Part shown: piece by piece, positions 1-8,226 of the stretch
Position numbering within the stretch: position 1 is the stretch's first letter
How the letters are laid out: every line of letters begins with the position of its first letter
Assembly: GCA_038203875.1 (NCBI GenBank)
Contig: JBBRDN010000090.1
Span: forward strand, 1-15,805
Reading direction: 5' to 3'
Length of the DNA: 15,805 nt
From: CANJSG01 sp038203875
GTDB lineage: Bacteria; Verrucomicrobiota; Verrucomicrobiia; Limisphaerales; CANJSG01
Translations under genes and position numbers: made by a program
The notes under the pieces: model-generated
Told to the model about the DNA's origin: nothing
The model's input: the letters and a program-made list of their open reading frames with translations, nothing else
Database searches by the model: none

Positions 1-2137
1 GATCGGCCCGGTGCAGCGCGAGGAGCTCGCGCTGGGTCGGGGCCTTGATCTCCGCCTTGGCCAGGGTGTCCTCCAGCGAGGGCACGTCCGGGGGCGGCGG
101 AGCCGGCGGCGAACCGAGGATGTTTTCCAGGACCCATTTCCCGCGTTTCACGGGCGAGGTGCGGGTCGGGTTCGAGGTGACCGCGAGCACGCCTCCCATT
201 GTCAGGACGCCGCCTCGGACGTGGCCTGAGGGCAATTCGACGCGGCGCATTTCGGCGCCGGTCACGTTCGTGATGCCGTAGACGGCGGCGAGCTGGTCGT
301 TGACGAAGGTGTAATTGCTCTGGAGGAGATCAAGCACGCTGCGATCCTCGCGGACAATGTGTTCAAAGTAGGAATCCACCTCCTGCTTCATCGCGGCCCG
401 GACTTCGGCGGTCAGTTCCGTGCCCGACGGCGCACGTCGTCCGCGTCCAAAACCGCCGCGCCCGCCGAATCCTCCAAAGCCGGCGACGGCAGCGGTTGGA
501 GCCGCGTTCGTGGTGCCGCCAGGAGCGGCAGGGGCGGTCTCGCTCGCCATCACGGCAACCGAGTTGATCGGGATGTCCAGGATGCTCCTCGTTTGCAGCC
601 ACTGGCTGGCGAAATTCTCAGAGAAAGCCCGGGCCTTCGAATCCGCGAGCATGCGGTTGACCTGCGCCTGGAAATTTTTACGCAGCTCGCCACGCGCGGC
701 CAACCCGGCCAGTTCTTCGTCGGGCATCGACGACCACAGCGCATACGAAAGCCGTGAGGCGAGGCTGTATTCGTCAAGCGGTGCGGACGGCTGGTCGCCA
801 TTGGCGGACTCGGCGGTTTCCAGATGGAAGAGGAACCGGGGCGACGCGAGCACCGCGATGAACGCCTGGGCGATGCCCTTCTCAAACGTGGTGCCGGGCA
901 GCGAATAATTCTTCTCCGCGATGTCGACCAACCGGTCGACCGTGTCGGACGCCACAGGCCGGCGGTAGGCCTTAGCCGCGAAGCGCGAAAGCACTTCGCG
1001 GGCATACTTCCGGCGCCCCGCGGCATCCTCGGGCGGAGTGTCCCGCGTGTAGAACCGGCTGTAGTTCGGGTGGTGCTCCCATTTTTCCTTTTCGAGCGGG
1101 CCATCGAAGACCGCGAAGAGGACCCGGTATTCCATCTTCGTGCGAAGCGGTTGGAGACCGGGGAACACCGGGGTGGTCTCGCAGCTCACCACATGGTCGC
1201 CCGGCCCCCAATTGAAGGTGAACGTATCCGTCGGGTAGTCCATGTCGGCCCACGCGTATTCCTTTTCCAAAAATACCTTCCCATCGGCCTTCCACACGAC
1301 GCGGACGCGCTGGGGATCCACGGGGCTCGCCTCGCCGTCGAGCTTCGTGTTGAGCATGAAGCGGTATTCGGCGGCGGTCTTGATCGTGAAAGTGTGGCTG
1401 GTCGTCCGTGCCTTGTAATACGAGATGCGCTCGGCGTTCTGCGTGCCGTCGGCAGTGAGGAAATCGCCGCCCTGCAGCATCCGGGTCGGCATGACCACGG
1501 TGTCCATCGGCACGCCCTGGTTCACGGCCGTCATCGCCGCCTCGACGAACTTCTCCATGCGCATCGGCGAGATGCTCAGCACGTCGCCGATGTTGTCGAA
1601 GCCGTAGCCCACGTCGTCGGGCGGCAGCATCGAATCGGCCTTGAAGTCCACCCCGAGCAGGTCGCGCATGGTGTTCCGATACTCGTTCCGGTTCAGGTGC
1701 CGGACTGTGACGCGGCCTGGATCGGGCCGTGAAGGATCAAGGCCGAACGCGCCGGTCTTGATCCACTCCTCCAGAGCCAGCAGCTCCGCCGGTGTCAGTT
1801 GCTCCTCTTTCGGCGGCGGCATGACGTGCGAACGCGTGTTGCGCAGCACCTTCAGCCAGCTCTGGGGATCGGTCAGGAGCTTGTCCTTGGAGGCGAGCAC
1901 GTCGAAGTCCAGCCCGCCCTTCCTGGCTCCTTCGGCGTGGCACTCGAAGCAGCGGCTCTTGAGAGTCGGTAGGATGATTTTGTGAAACTGGTCCATCGCG
2001 GCGGCGTCACGTGGCGTGGATGGCTTCTTGTCCGCGCCGGCCGCCGGCAGGCTCAAACTGGTCGTCCCGATGAAGAGCGACATGGCCCCGCTGAACCATA
2101 CGATTCCAAGATTCGAGGGGACGGACCGGTGTTTCAT
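1..2137 (-). CDS. DUF1592-family Planctomycete-type cytochrome c protein, C-terminus beyond window
   Basis: The first 712 codons of a large secreted heme protein; the 3' end lies left of the window. The start at 2137 gives an N-terminus with a hydrophobic stretch (about residues 10-35) that fits an export signal. A CFECH heme-binding motif (C63-H67) followed by MPPP (M106) forms a Planctomycete-type cytochrome c domain. Next come a DUF1587-like motif (RHLNRNEYRNTMRDLLG, about 146-162), a DUF1595-like stretch (LSRFAAKAYRRPV, about 370), a DUF1592 region (SPRFLFHLE to SSMPDEELAGLAARGEL, about 415-460) and a DUF1588 region (TSNPTRTSPVKRGKWVLENILG). The reading ends at LLALHRAD, where family members normally enter a DUF1585 domain with a second CxxCH. 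Residues about 530-573 are an Ala/Gly/Arg/Phe-rich insertion. It is the last visible gene of the xylan operon, 40 bp after the xylanase. The family is common in PVC bacteria and its substrate is unknown; a role in electron transfer or sugar oxidation is inference. Confidence 0.93.
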   Translation of the reverse strand, partial: MKHRSVPSNLGIVWFSGAMSLFIGTTSLSLPAAGADKKPSTPRDAAAMDQFHKIILPTLKSRCFECHAEGARKGGLDFDVLASKDKLLTDPQSWLKVLRNTRSHVMPPPKEEQLTPAELLALEEWIKTGAFGLDPSRPDPGRVTVRHLNRNEYRNTMRDLLGVDFKADSMLPPDDVGYGFDNIGDVLSISPMRMEKFVEAAMTAVNQGVPMDTVVMPTRMLQGGDFLTADGTQNAERISYYKARTTSHTFTIKTAAEYRFMLNTKLDGEASPVDPQRVRVVWKADGKVFLEKEYAWADMDYPTDTFTFNWGPGDHVVSCETTPVFPGLQPLRTKMEYRVLFAVFDGPLEKEKWEHHPNYSRFYTRDTPPEDAAGRRKYAREVLSRFAAKAYRRPVASDTVDRLVDIAEKNYSLPGTTFEKGIAQAFIAVLASPRFLFHLETAESANGDQPSAPLDEYSLASRLSYALWSSMPDEELAGLAARGELRKNFQAQVNRMLADSKARAFSENFASQWLQTRSILDIPINSVAVMASETAPAAPGGTTNAAPTAAVAGFGGFGGRGGFGRGRRAPSGTELTAEVRAAMKQEVDSYFEHIVREDRSVLDLLQSNYTFVNDQLAAVYGITNVTGAEMRRVELPSGHVRGGVLTMGGVLAVTSNPTRTSPVKRGKWVLENILGSPPAPPPPDVPSLEDTLAKAEIKAPTQRELLALHRAD

Positions 2138-2177
2138 AAGGGTGGCGCGTTACATGGACGGCTGGACGTTTCCAGTG

Positions 2178-3482
2178 TCAGGGCAGTTTGGCAGGCGCGA
2201 CCGAGGCCGCGCGAATCACGGCGTCAAAGGCCGGCTTGGGCTTGTTGTCGCCGTCGAAGACCAGCGGCTTGCCCTGGGCGCGCCATGAAACGGCGTCGTT
2301 CACGCCCCAGAAGGTCACGATGTCGATTGATTTGTCGTGTTTCACGAAGGCCCGGAAGACGGCCTCGTAGACATCGGCCAGTTTTTTGTCGGCGTCGCTG
2401 ACCTGTCCGCCCTGCGTGGTCGACGCGTTGCCCGAGATGTCGGCGCCGGTGCTGCGCTGGCCGCCCTGTGCGGTGTTGATGTCCAGCTCGGTGATGTGGA
2501 TGGGCAGGCCGAGGGTGGCGATTTCCGCGAGCGTCTGGTCCATCGTCTCGAAGGTGGTCGCGACGTTGATGTGCGCCTGCGAGCCGATGGCGTGGATGGG
2601 CACCTTCTGTTCCTGGAGCTGCCTGACCATGGTGATGAGCTTGCGGCGCTTCATCGGGTTCTCCAGGCCGTAGTCGTTGTAGCGGAGGATCGCTGAGGGA
2701 TCGGCCTCATGGGCGTATTGGAAGGCCTTGGCGATGAAGTCAGGTCCGATGATCTCGGACCACAGCGTGCTCCGCAGGACGTTGGTGGTGCCGCTGTCGG
2801 AGAGGGCTTCGTTCACCACGTCCCAGACCTTCACCTTGCCCTTGTAGCGGCCGACGACTATGTGGATGTGGTCGCGCATGCGCTCCAGCAGTTCCTCACG
2901 GGAAGCCCGGGGTCCGTTGTAGCCGCCGCGGCCGAAGCCGCCGGCAAAGCCGGGACCAAATCCGGGCCGCCGCGCGCCGGGGGCATTGGTGCCGGCGCTG
3001 TTGGTGGCGACGGCGGGCGCAGGAGCGGGAGGCGGGATGTTGGTCGCCGAGGCGGGCGGAGGATTGGTGCCGGCAAAAACCCAATTGGGCGTCTGGCTGT
3101 GCCACACCAGCGTGTGGCCGACGACCGTCATCTTGTTGGCGAGGCCGAAGTCGGCGAGCGCATCGGCCGGCGCGAAGTTGTAGCCATCGTCCCCGGCGCG
3201 GGGATGGATGGATTCCCACTTCATGTCGTTCTCGGACACGACCTGGTTGAACTGCTGTTTGACCAGGGCGACATCCATGTCCGTCAGTTCCTGACTTCGG
3301 CGACCACCACCGGTTTGGGTTGCTTGGCTGCGATTCAACGCCGTGCCGACCAGGAAGTAGTTCTTGAACGTATCCTTCAGGCTGGGCGGCGTCTCAGCCG
3401 ACCTGGCGGGAAAGCTGACCGCGAGCAGCATGGAGGCGAGCAGGCCGGTTCCGAGGATATGGTTTGAGTTGGGGCTTCTCAT
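2178..3482 (-). CDS. GH10 endo-1,4-beta-xylanase, secreted
   Basis: Glycoside hydrolase family 10 enzyme that cleaves internal beta-1,4 bonds in the xylan backbone with retention of configuration. The hallmarks are clear: VSENDMKWESIHP, GHTLVWHSQTPNW, the acid/base Glu in WDVVNEAL, the nucleophile Glu in HITELDIN, and VTFWGVNDAVSW near the C-terminus. Counted from the upstream start at 3530 (450 residues), the catalytic glutamates are E241 and E348. I prefer the ATG at 3482 (434 residues), because it places a hydrophobic segment and PARSA-ETPP cleavage site in a normal signal-peptide position; 3530 cannot be excluded. An insertion of about 54 residues rich in Pro/Ala/Asn/Gly/Arg follows TPNWVFAG (residues 155-208 in long numbering), in a loop close to the catalytic cleft. 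It sits between the small secreted protein and the DUF1592 cytochrome, same strand. Confidence 0.96.
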   Translation of the reverse strand: MRSPNSNHILGTGLLASMLLAVSFPARSAETPPSLKDTFKNYFLVGTALNRSQATQTGGGRRSQELTDMDVALVKQQFNQVVSENDMKWESIHPRAGDDGYNFAPADALADFGLANKMTVVGHTLVWHSQTPNWVFAGTNPPPASATNIPPPAPAPAVATNSAGTNAPGARRPGFGPGFAGGFGRGGYNGPRASREELLERMRDHIHIVVGRYKGKVKVWDVVNEALSDSGTTNVLRSTLWSEIIGPDFIAKAFQYAHEADPSAILRYNDYGLENPMKRRKLITMVRQLQEQKVPIHAIGSQAHINVATTFETMDQTLAEIATLGLPIHITELDINTAQGGQRSTGADISGNASTTQGGQVSDADKKLADVYEAVFRAFVKHDKSIDIVTFWGVNDAVSWRAQGKPLVFDGDNKPKPAFDAVIRAASVAPAKLP

Positions 3483-3599
3483 TTGGGTTTCGCGTAGTTG
3501 GTCGCGGAATCCGCGCTGCCGGTTCGTCATGGAGAAACTTTCTCGTTTGTATCGGAGAATGAAATTACCGCTGCCCGGATCGCCGAGAGCGGCATGATC

Positions 3600-4217
3600 T
3601 CAAGGCGTCAGCCTGACTTTCAGGCCCTTCAACGGAGCGCCCGTTTTGTCCAGCAGACGCATGGCTCCCTGCCAGCTGTTCTGCACATTGATGACTTTGA
3701 ACACGATGACGTTGAGGCCCTTCTTCAGGGTGACCCTGCCCTTGTCGCCGTCGAATTCCAGCGTGCGTGCTTCGGTGAACGCGTAGATGTCCACCCCGTT
3801 GAAGTAGATGCGCGCCTGGTCGTTGCTGCCCACTGTCATCGTCACGTCGGGTATGTCCGTTTCGCATTCGATGTAGGTGACCATGTAGCCGGCCGACTGG
3901 TCATTGATGGATTTCAGGGTGGCGTTGAAGTCGAAAAAATTGGTCGCCGTAGTGACGTTCTTCCAGACCAGTTCCTTGCTGCCGACCTTGACCGTGTCGC
4001 CCGCTTTTGGCTTCAGCGAAGCCTCGCCCTTGACCTGTTCCCTGAGGAGCAGGTCTTCGCCGGAGACTCCTTCGGGGAGGGTAATCGGCGCGAGCATGAC
4101 CCAGTCCCGGATATATCCCGCCGGGTCAAGGTTTGCGGTCTCGGCCGCATGGACGTTCGAGATGGACAGACCCAGGAGGGAAACCAACCCCATGGTGGAG
4201 CAGAATAGTTTTTTCAT
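3600..4217 (-). CDS. Small secreted beta-sandwich-like protein of unknown function
   Basis: A 205-residue exported protein. The signal peptide is clear (MKKLFCSTMGLVSLLGLSISNVHA, cut near residue 24). The mature part looks all-beta. It has DWVMLAPITLP, LKPKAGDTVKVGSKELVWK, FDFNATL, YMVTYIECETDIPDVTMTVGSND, ARIYFNGVDIY and KKGLNVIVFKVINVQNSWQGAMRLLD. I recognise this layout as the galactose-binding-like or PA14-like module often attached to large PVC hydrolases and cytochromes, here standing alone. A carbohydrate-binding or scaffold role is inference; no catalytic motif is visible. The start follows the stop of the dehydrogenase gene by only 2 bp (TAATCATG), so translation is probably coupled and the two products may work together. 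Unlike all its operon neighbours it has no Gly-rich insertion. Confidence 0.88.
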   Translation of the reverse strand: MKKLFCSTMGLVSLLGLSISNVHAAETANLDPAGYIRDWVMLAPITLPEGVSGEDLLLREQVKGEASLKPKAGDTVKVGSKELVWKNVTTATNFFDFNATLKSINDQSAGYMVTYIECETDIPDVTMTVGSNDQARIYFNGVDIYAFTEARTLEFDGDKGRVTLKKGLNVIVFKVINVQNSWQGAMRLLDKTGAPLKGLKVRLTP

Positions 4218-4219
4218 GA

Positions 4220-6925
4220 TTACTCGAAGAGGTTGGCCTTCTTGACGGGAACGGTGATGCCGTCCTTGGGAGGCGTGGTGAGCGTGGCGAGATATGCCAG
4301 GATGTCGGCCACTTCCTGCTCTTTCAGCAGGACGCCGAGCGGAGGCATGGGCGAAATCTCCAGTTCCTCGAAGCCCTTGGCCTTTTTGGCATTCGGGTCC
4401 ACGAGGCTTTCGAGGATGTAGGCCTTGTCGGCGCGGACGGCGATGCCGTCGAGGATCGGACCGACGTCGCCGCCCTTGCCGCCGACGGTGTGGCAGGCCG
4501 CACAGGCGGCCGTGGGGCTGTTGAAGAACAGGTCCTCGCCGCGTTTGGCGTCGCCGGCTGCGATCTTCACTTCGTTCTGGCCCACCCCTGTGACCTTGTG
4601 GATACGTCCGAGGAGGGTGAGGGAGTCGTTTAAGAAGGCGTCGCTCGTGTTGACCGGCGTCCGTCCGAGTTGGGCCACGACCGTTTCGATTGCGGGAATG
4701 GTCGGGAACTCGGCGAGCTTCACGAAGGCGGCCTGCCGGGTGATGAGATCGGGGTCCTGGATCACGGAGCTGCTGAAGAACAGCTGGCGACCGGCATCGT
4801 TCGCGGGCAGGGCTCGGACCGCATTGCGGCGGACGGCGGCGTCCTTGGACTGCAACGCACGTTGATGGATGTCCTTGTCGAGGGCGCCGAGGCCTTCGAG
4901 GGACCAGAGGGCATGGATGGCGCCCTTGCCACCGGCGGCGGAGGCCACGCGTTTCTTCAACGCGGGGGCGGCGTCCTTCATCTTGTTGTCCACAAGCAGC
5001 CGCTGGGCGGTGAGGCTCCAGAACTGGTTGCCGCTGTCGAGCGCGGCCACCAACTCGGGCGCTTTTGCGTTGGCGAGGGATTTGATGGAGCTCTTCGGAC
5101 CGTCCTTCCAGACGGCGCGGTAGATGCGGCCATGGGTTTCGTCGCGGATGTTGTTCTCCGTCTTATAGGCACCGCCCTGTCCGGTGGTGGCTTGGACGCC
5201 GGCCCCTTGCAGGCTCGGTGTCGGATTGTGCTGGATGACGAAGCTGTAGAAGTCGATCACCCAGACGGCTCCGTCGGGGCCGACATCGGCGAAGACCGGC
5301 GACATCCATTCGTCGGTGCTGGCGAGGAGGTTTAACCCGTCGTTGGCCTTGTAGCCGCCGCCATCGGGCTGGATGTCCATCATGCCGATGAGCTTCGCGG
5401 TCGGCTCGGTGACCAGTGCCTTTCCGTGAAGGCGCGCCGGGAGCGCGTCGCTGACCATGAAGGCGTGTCCGGCACCGGCCGTATAGCCGCCGAAGTTGTC
5501 CACCATGCGGACGTTCGGTGTGTTGGGGTGCATCCTCATGCCGGGAGCCATCGCTTTGGCCGAGGGCAAACGGCGGACATTGGCCGGGGGAACGTCGTTC
5601 ACACCCGGAGGTCCGATGCGGTAGCCGGGGCGAAATCCGCCGCCGCCGCTGGCAGCGGGAGCGGGAGCACCGCGTCCGCCGCGTCCGCCGCCGCCCAGTT
5701 GGGTCGGGTTCAGGATGTGGGCGGGCAGATAGCCGTAGAAGGTCGGGTTGCCGTTGGCCGTCGAGCCGAAGACGTCGCCGGAGGCGTTCAGGCCGAAGCC
5801 CCAGGTGTTGTTGTTGAACTGGTGGAGGAACTGGAGCGTCGACCCGTCCGACTTGAACCGGAACACGCCCTGTCCGAACTGGAGATCCTGTCCGCCAGCC
5901 TTGCCCCGGAAATTCGAGTAGCCCACCGCGCCGTAGAGCCAGTTGTCGAAGCCGCGGCCGAGATTGCTCTGCATTGCGTGGGTGTCACCCGTGCCCCAGC
6001 CGGGGAGGATGGCCTGGCGCACGTCCGCCTTGTCGTCTCCGTTGGTGTCCTTGAGGAAGAGCATGTGGCGCGCTTCCGATACGATGATGCCGCCGTTGGC
6101 GAAGACCAGCGAGGTCGCGAGGTTCAATCCATCGGCGAAGACGGTGAACTTGTCGGCCTTGCCGTCGCCGTCGGTGTCCTCGCAGATCTTGATGTCCGCC
6201 TTGCCGGGCTCGCCCTCGGGCACAAGGCCGTGGGGGTAATCCCGGGCCTCGACCACCCAGGCGCGTCCGCGCTCATCCCACGCGACATACATGGGCTTCA
6301 CGACGTCGGGCTCTGCGGCGAAGAGCTGCAGCTCGAAATCGGCCGGGACCTGCGTGTAGCGCAGGCTGTCCTTGGGAGACAGCGGGGCCTGGAACTTCAC
6401 GGCCTCGGGTCTGCGCTCGTAGTTCGGCACGTCGCCCGCTTGGCGTTGTAGAAGCGGCCGGGAGGCCAGCGAGGCTACCCAGGTCGATTTGGCCTTCGCG
6501 CTGACGGCGCTGAGCACCGCCTCGCGCAGGACGGCATCTGTCGGACGCTCGGAGTATTTGATCAAGCCGTTGCCCGCGCCCTTGAACCCGTCGAGCAGCT
6601 TCTGCCCGGCCGCGCCGACTTCGGCATCGGGCAGCACCTGCACCACGGCGTCGAAGTGGCTGAGATACTTTTCCGTGAGGTGGGTGACATCCGGGAGATG
6701 GTCGAAATAGATCGCCTCGGGGGCCATCGTCTGGCCCGGCAGATAGACGTAGTTCGTGCGCGATCCGCCGAAGCCGCCGCCACCGGGAGGACCGCCGCGG
6801 CCGCCGTTGCCGACCGGGCCGAGATAAAGGACGTGGAGCGGGCGATCGGGCGTTTCCGCCGCGAAGGTGTTGAGAGCCATCAGCCCTCCCGCGATGAGTG
6901 CCAGAGTCTGTTTGGTGGTATTCAT
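4220..6925 (-). CDS. PVC-type dehydrogenase-like propeller with C-terminal cytochrome c domain
   Basis: A 901-residue exported protein with a signal peptide (about 1-23, ending TFAAE). Residues 28-141 resemble a shortened ThuA-like fold (LHVLYLG, then HFDAVVQVLPDAEV and a GNGLIKYSE stretch). From about 168 the Pirellula/Verrucomicrobium 'membrane-bound dehydrogenase' domain begins (PNYERRP, APLSPKDSLRYTQVPADFELQLFAAEP), related to sorbosone and glucose dehydrogenase propellers. It includes calcium-loop-like repeats (DTDGDGKAD at 250, DTNGDDKAD at 293). Residues about 610-770 look like helical HEAT-type repeats. The C-terminus is a cytochrome c with CAACH (C808-H812) and a likely axial Met in SPMPP (M860). 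Gly/Arg-rich insertions lie at 39-55 and 411-434. It is the central gene of the xylan operon, 40 bp after an esterase. It probably oxidises a sugar or sugar derivative and passes electrons to its heme; the substrate is unknown. Confidence 0.93.
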   Translation of the reverse strand: MNTTKQTLALIAGGLMALNTFAAETPDRPLHVLYLGPVGNGGRGGPPGGGGFGGSRTNYVYLPGQTMAPEAIYFDHLPDVTHLTEKYLSHFDAVVQVLPDAEVGAAGQKLLDGFKGAGNGLIKYSERPTDAVLREAVLSAVSAKAKSTWVASLASRPLLQRQAGDVPNYERRPEAVKFQAPLSPKDSLRYTQVPADFELQLFAAEPDVVKPMYVAWDERGRAWVVEARDYPHGLVPEGEPGKADIKICEDTDGDGKADKFTVFADGLNLATSLVFANGGIIVSEARHMLFLKDTNGDDKADVRQAILPGWGTGDTHAMQSNLGRGFDNWLYGAVGYSNFRGKAGGQDLQFGQGVFRFKSDGSTLQFLHQFNNNTWGFGLNASGDVFGSTANGNPTFYGYLPAHILNPTQLGGGGRGGRGAPAPAASGGGGFRPGYRIGPPGVNDVPPANVRRLPSAKAMAPGMRMHPNTPNVRMVDNFGGYTAGAGHAFMVSDALPARLHGKALVTEPTAKLIGMMDIQPDGGGYKANDGLNLLASTDEWMSPVFADVGPDGAVWVIDFYSFVIQHNPTPSLQGAGVQATTGQGGAYKTENNIRDETHGRIYRAVWKDGPKSSIKSLANAKAPELVAALDSGNQFWSLTAQRLLVDNKMKDAAPALKKRVASAAGGKGAIHALWSLEGLGALDKDIHQRALQSKDAAVRRNAVRALPANDAGRQLFFSSSVIQDPDLITRQAAFVKLAEFPTIPAIETVVAQLGRTPVNTSDAFLNDSLTLLGRIHKVTGVGQNEVKIAAGDAKRGEDLFFNSPTAACAACHTVGGKGGDVGPILDGIAVRADKAYILESLVDPNAKKAKGFEELEISPMPPLGVLLKEQEVADILAYLATLTTPPKDGITVPVKKANLFE

Positions 6926-6965
6926 TTGGGGTCAGTTCTGTGTGGTCAGTCCGCTTGCGTCGTCG

Positions 6966-8198
6966 TCACTTGGGATCGGGTTTGAAGGCCAGTTGAGAGA
7001 AGTTGAACAGCGCCTTCTTCCAGTGCTGAAAGTCGTGGGCGTGTTCATCCACGTGCCAGATGTGCGGAACGTTCTTCTCCTTGAGGTAGGCGTGGACGCC
7101 CTGGCTGATGCGGATGAGGCCGTCCTTGTTGCCGCAGGAGACGTAGAGGAGCTTCAACTGCTTGGTCGCCTTGTCCGCGTCGGGCACGAGATCCGCCGCC
7201 GGTTTGGTGTTGGGCGCGGAGGAGAAGCCGCCGACCCAGGCGAAGGTGTCGAGGTTGCCGAGGCCGAAGTTCAACGACTGGCCACCACCCATGGAAAGCC
7301 CGGCTAGGGCGCGGTTTTCGCGGTCCGTCTTCACGGAATACTTGGACTCGATGAACGGGATAAGGCTGCCGAGAAGATCCTTGTCGAACAGGCCGAAAGC
7401 CGCTGCGGAGCCCATGCCGCCGCTGGCGCGGTCGTCGGCCTGGGCGCGTCCGTTGGGCATGACGATGATCATGGGGACCGATTTCTTTTGGGCGATGAGG
7501 TTGTCGAGGATGATTTCGGGATGGCCGCCGTTGCGCCATTCGTTCTCGTCGCCGCCGATGCCGTGGAGGAGGTAGAGGACGGGATACTTCGTATCGGCGG
7601 AATAGCCGGGCGGCGTGTAGACGAGCGCCTTGCGCTTGTTGCCGACCGACTTCGAGTCGTATTCGACCATCTCCAGCTTGCCGTGGGCGATGCCTTCGGC
7701 GGCCTTGTCGAAGCCTTCAGGCACCGGCGGGAAGAACGCCTTGTCATCCGGGCCAAGGGTGATGGGGCCGCCGAAGCCTCCGCGTCCTCCGGGTCCGCGC
7801 TGGCCGGGGCCGCCGGCCGATGCACGGGCGGCTTCGCGTTTGGCCACGATCTCCTCCTTGGCGAAATCCCCGACCTCCCGGGTGAGCTTCAGCTCGTTGG
7901 TGGAGATCGTGCCCTTGTAGGTGATGCGGATCTCGTTTTCCTGGAACTTCAGCATCTCGACGAACGTGACCTTTTCTCCGTCGACCCTTCCTTCCTTCAA
8001 GTCGGTCTCGCGTTTCTGGTCGCCGATCTCGGAGCTGGCCTTGCCCGTCAGGTTCGTGCCGTCCTGCTTGAGGGTGTAGGTGTATTTCTGGAGGCCGATC
8101 TGCGATTCGAACTCGGTTTTCCAAGTGCCGGAAACGTCGGCTGCGAAGCCGGTCCAGGGAAGGAGGGCGAGGGCCAGGAGGGTGGCTTTGATTTTCAT
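6966..8198 (-). CDS. CE1-type carbohydrate esterase (acetylxylan/feruloyl esterase-like) with N-terminal beta domain
   Basis: A 410-residue secreted alpha/beta-hydrolase of the 'putative esterase' family (esterase D / carbohydrate esterase 1). A signal peptide spans residues 1-20 (ending GFAA). Residues 21-110 form an antiparallel beta domain (SGTWKTEFESQIG, YTYTLKQDGTNLTGKAS), lipocalin-like in pattern. A Gly/Arg/Phe-rich linker occupies about 127-145 (GRGGFGGP). The catalytic part has YPVLYLLHGIGGDENEW, the nucleophile elbow GLSMGGG (Ser302), a likely acid Asp359 in SCGNKDG and His388 in EHAHDFQHW. The triad looks complete. In a xylan operon the likely reaction is removal of acetyl or feruloyl esters from xylan or its oligomers; the sequence cannot decide which. 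It lies 28 bp after the first esterase gene and 40 bp before the dehydrogenase. Confidence 0.93.
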   Translation of the reverse strand: MKIKATLLALALLPWTGFAADVSGTWKTEFESQIGLQKYTYTLKQDGTNLTGKASSEIGDQKRETDLKEGRVDGEKVTFVEMLKFQENEIRITYKGTISTNELKLTREVGDFAKEEIVAKREAARASAGGPGQRGPGGRGGFGGPITLGPDDKAFFPPVPEGFDKAAEGIAHGKLEMVEYDSKSVGNKRKALVYTPPGYSADTKYPVLYLLHGIGGDENEWRNGGHPEIILDNLIAQKKSVPMIIVMPNGRAQADDRASGGMGSAAAFGLFDKDLLGSLIPFIESKYSVKTDRENRALAGLSMGGGQSLNFGLGNLDTFAWVGGFSSAPNTKPAADLVPDADKATKQLKLLYVSCGNKDGLIRISQGVHAYLKEKNVPHIWHVDEHAHDFQHWKKALFNFSQLAFKPDPK

Positions 8199-8226
8199 CG
8201 GGTGGTTTGATTTCTGCGATCGGGCG

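Noticed and set aside
824..1732. Open frame of 302 codons on the plus strand
   Set aside because: It is antisense to the DUF1592 cytochrome gene, whose conserved motifs run across the same interval.
3532..3544. Palindrome GAGAAACTTTCTC between the small secreted protein and the xylanase
   Set aside because: With a one-base centre it cannot form a stable hairpin, no promoter is visible beside it, and the genes look co-transcribed.
5426..6451. Open frame of 341 codons on the plus strand
   Set aside because: It is a shadow of the dehydrogenase-cytochrome gene on the opposite strand, with biased Val/Ala/Gly/Arg composition and no motif.
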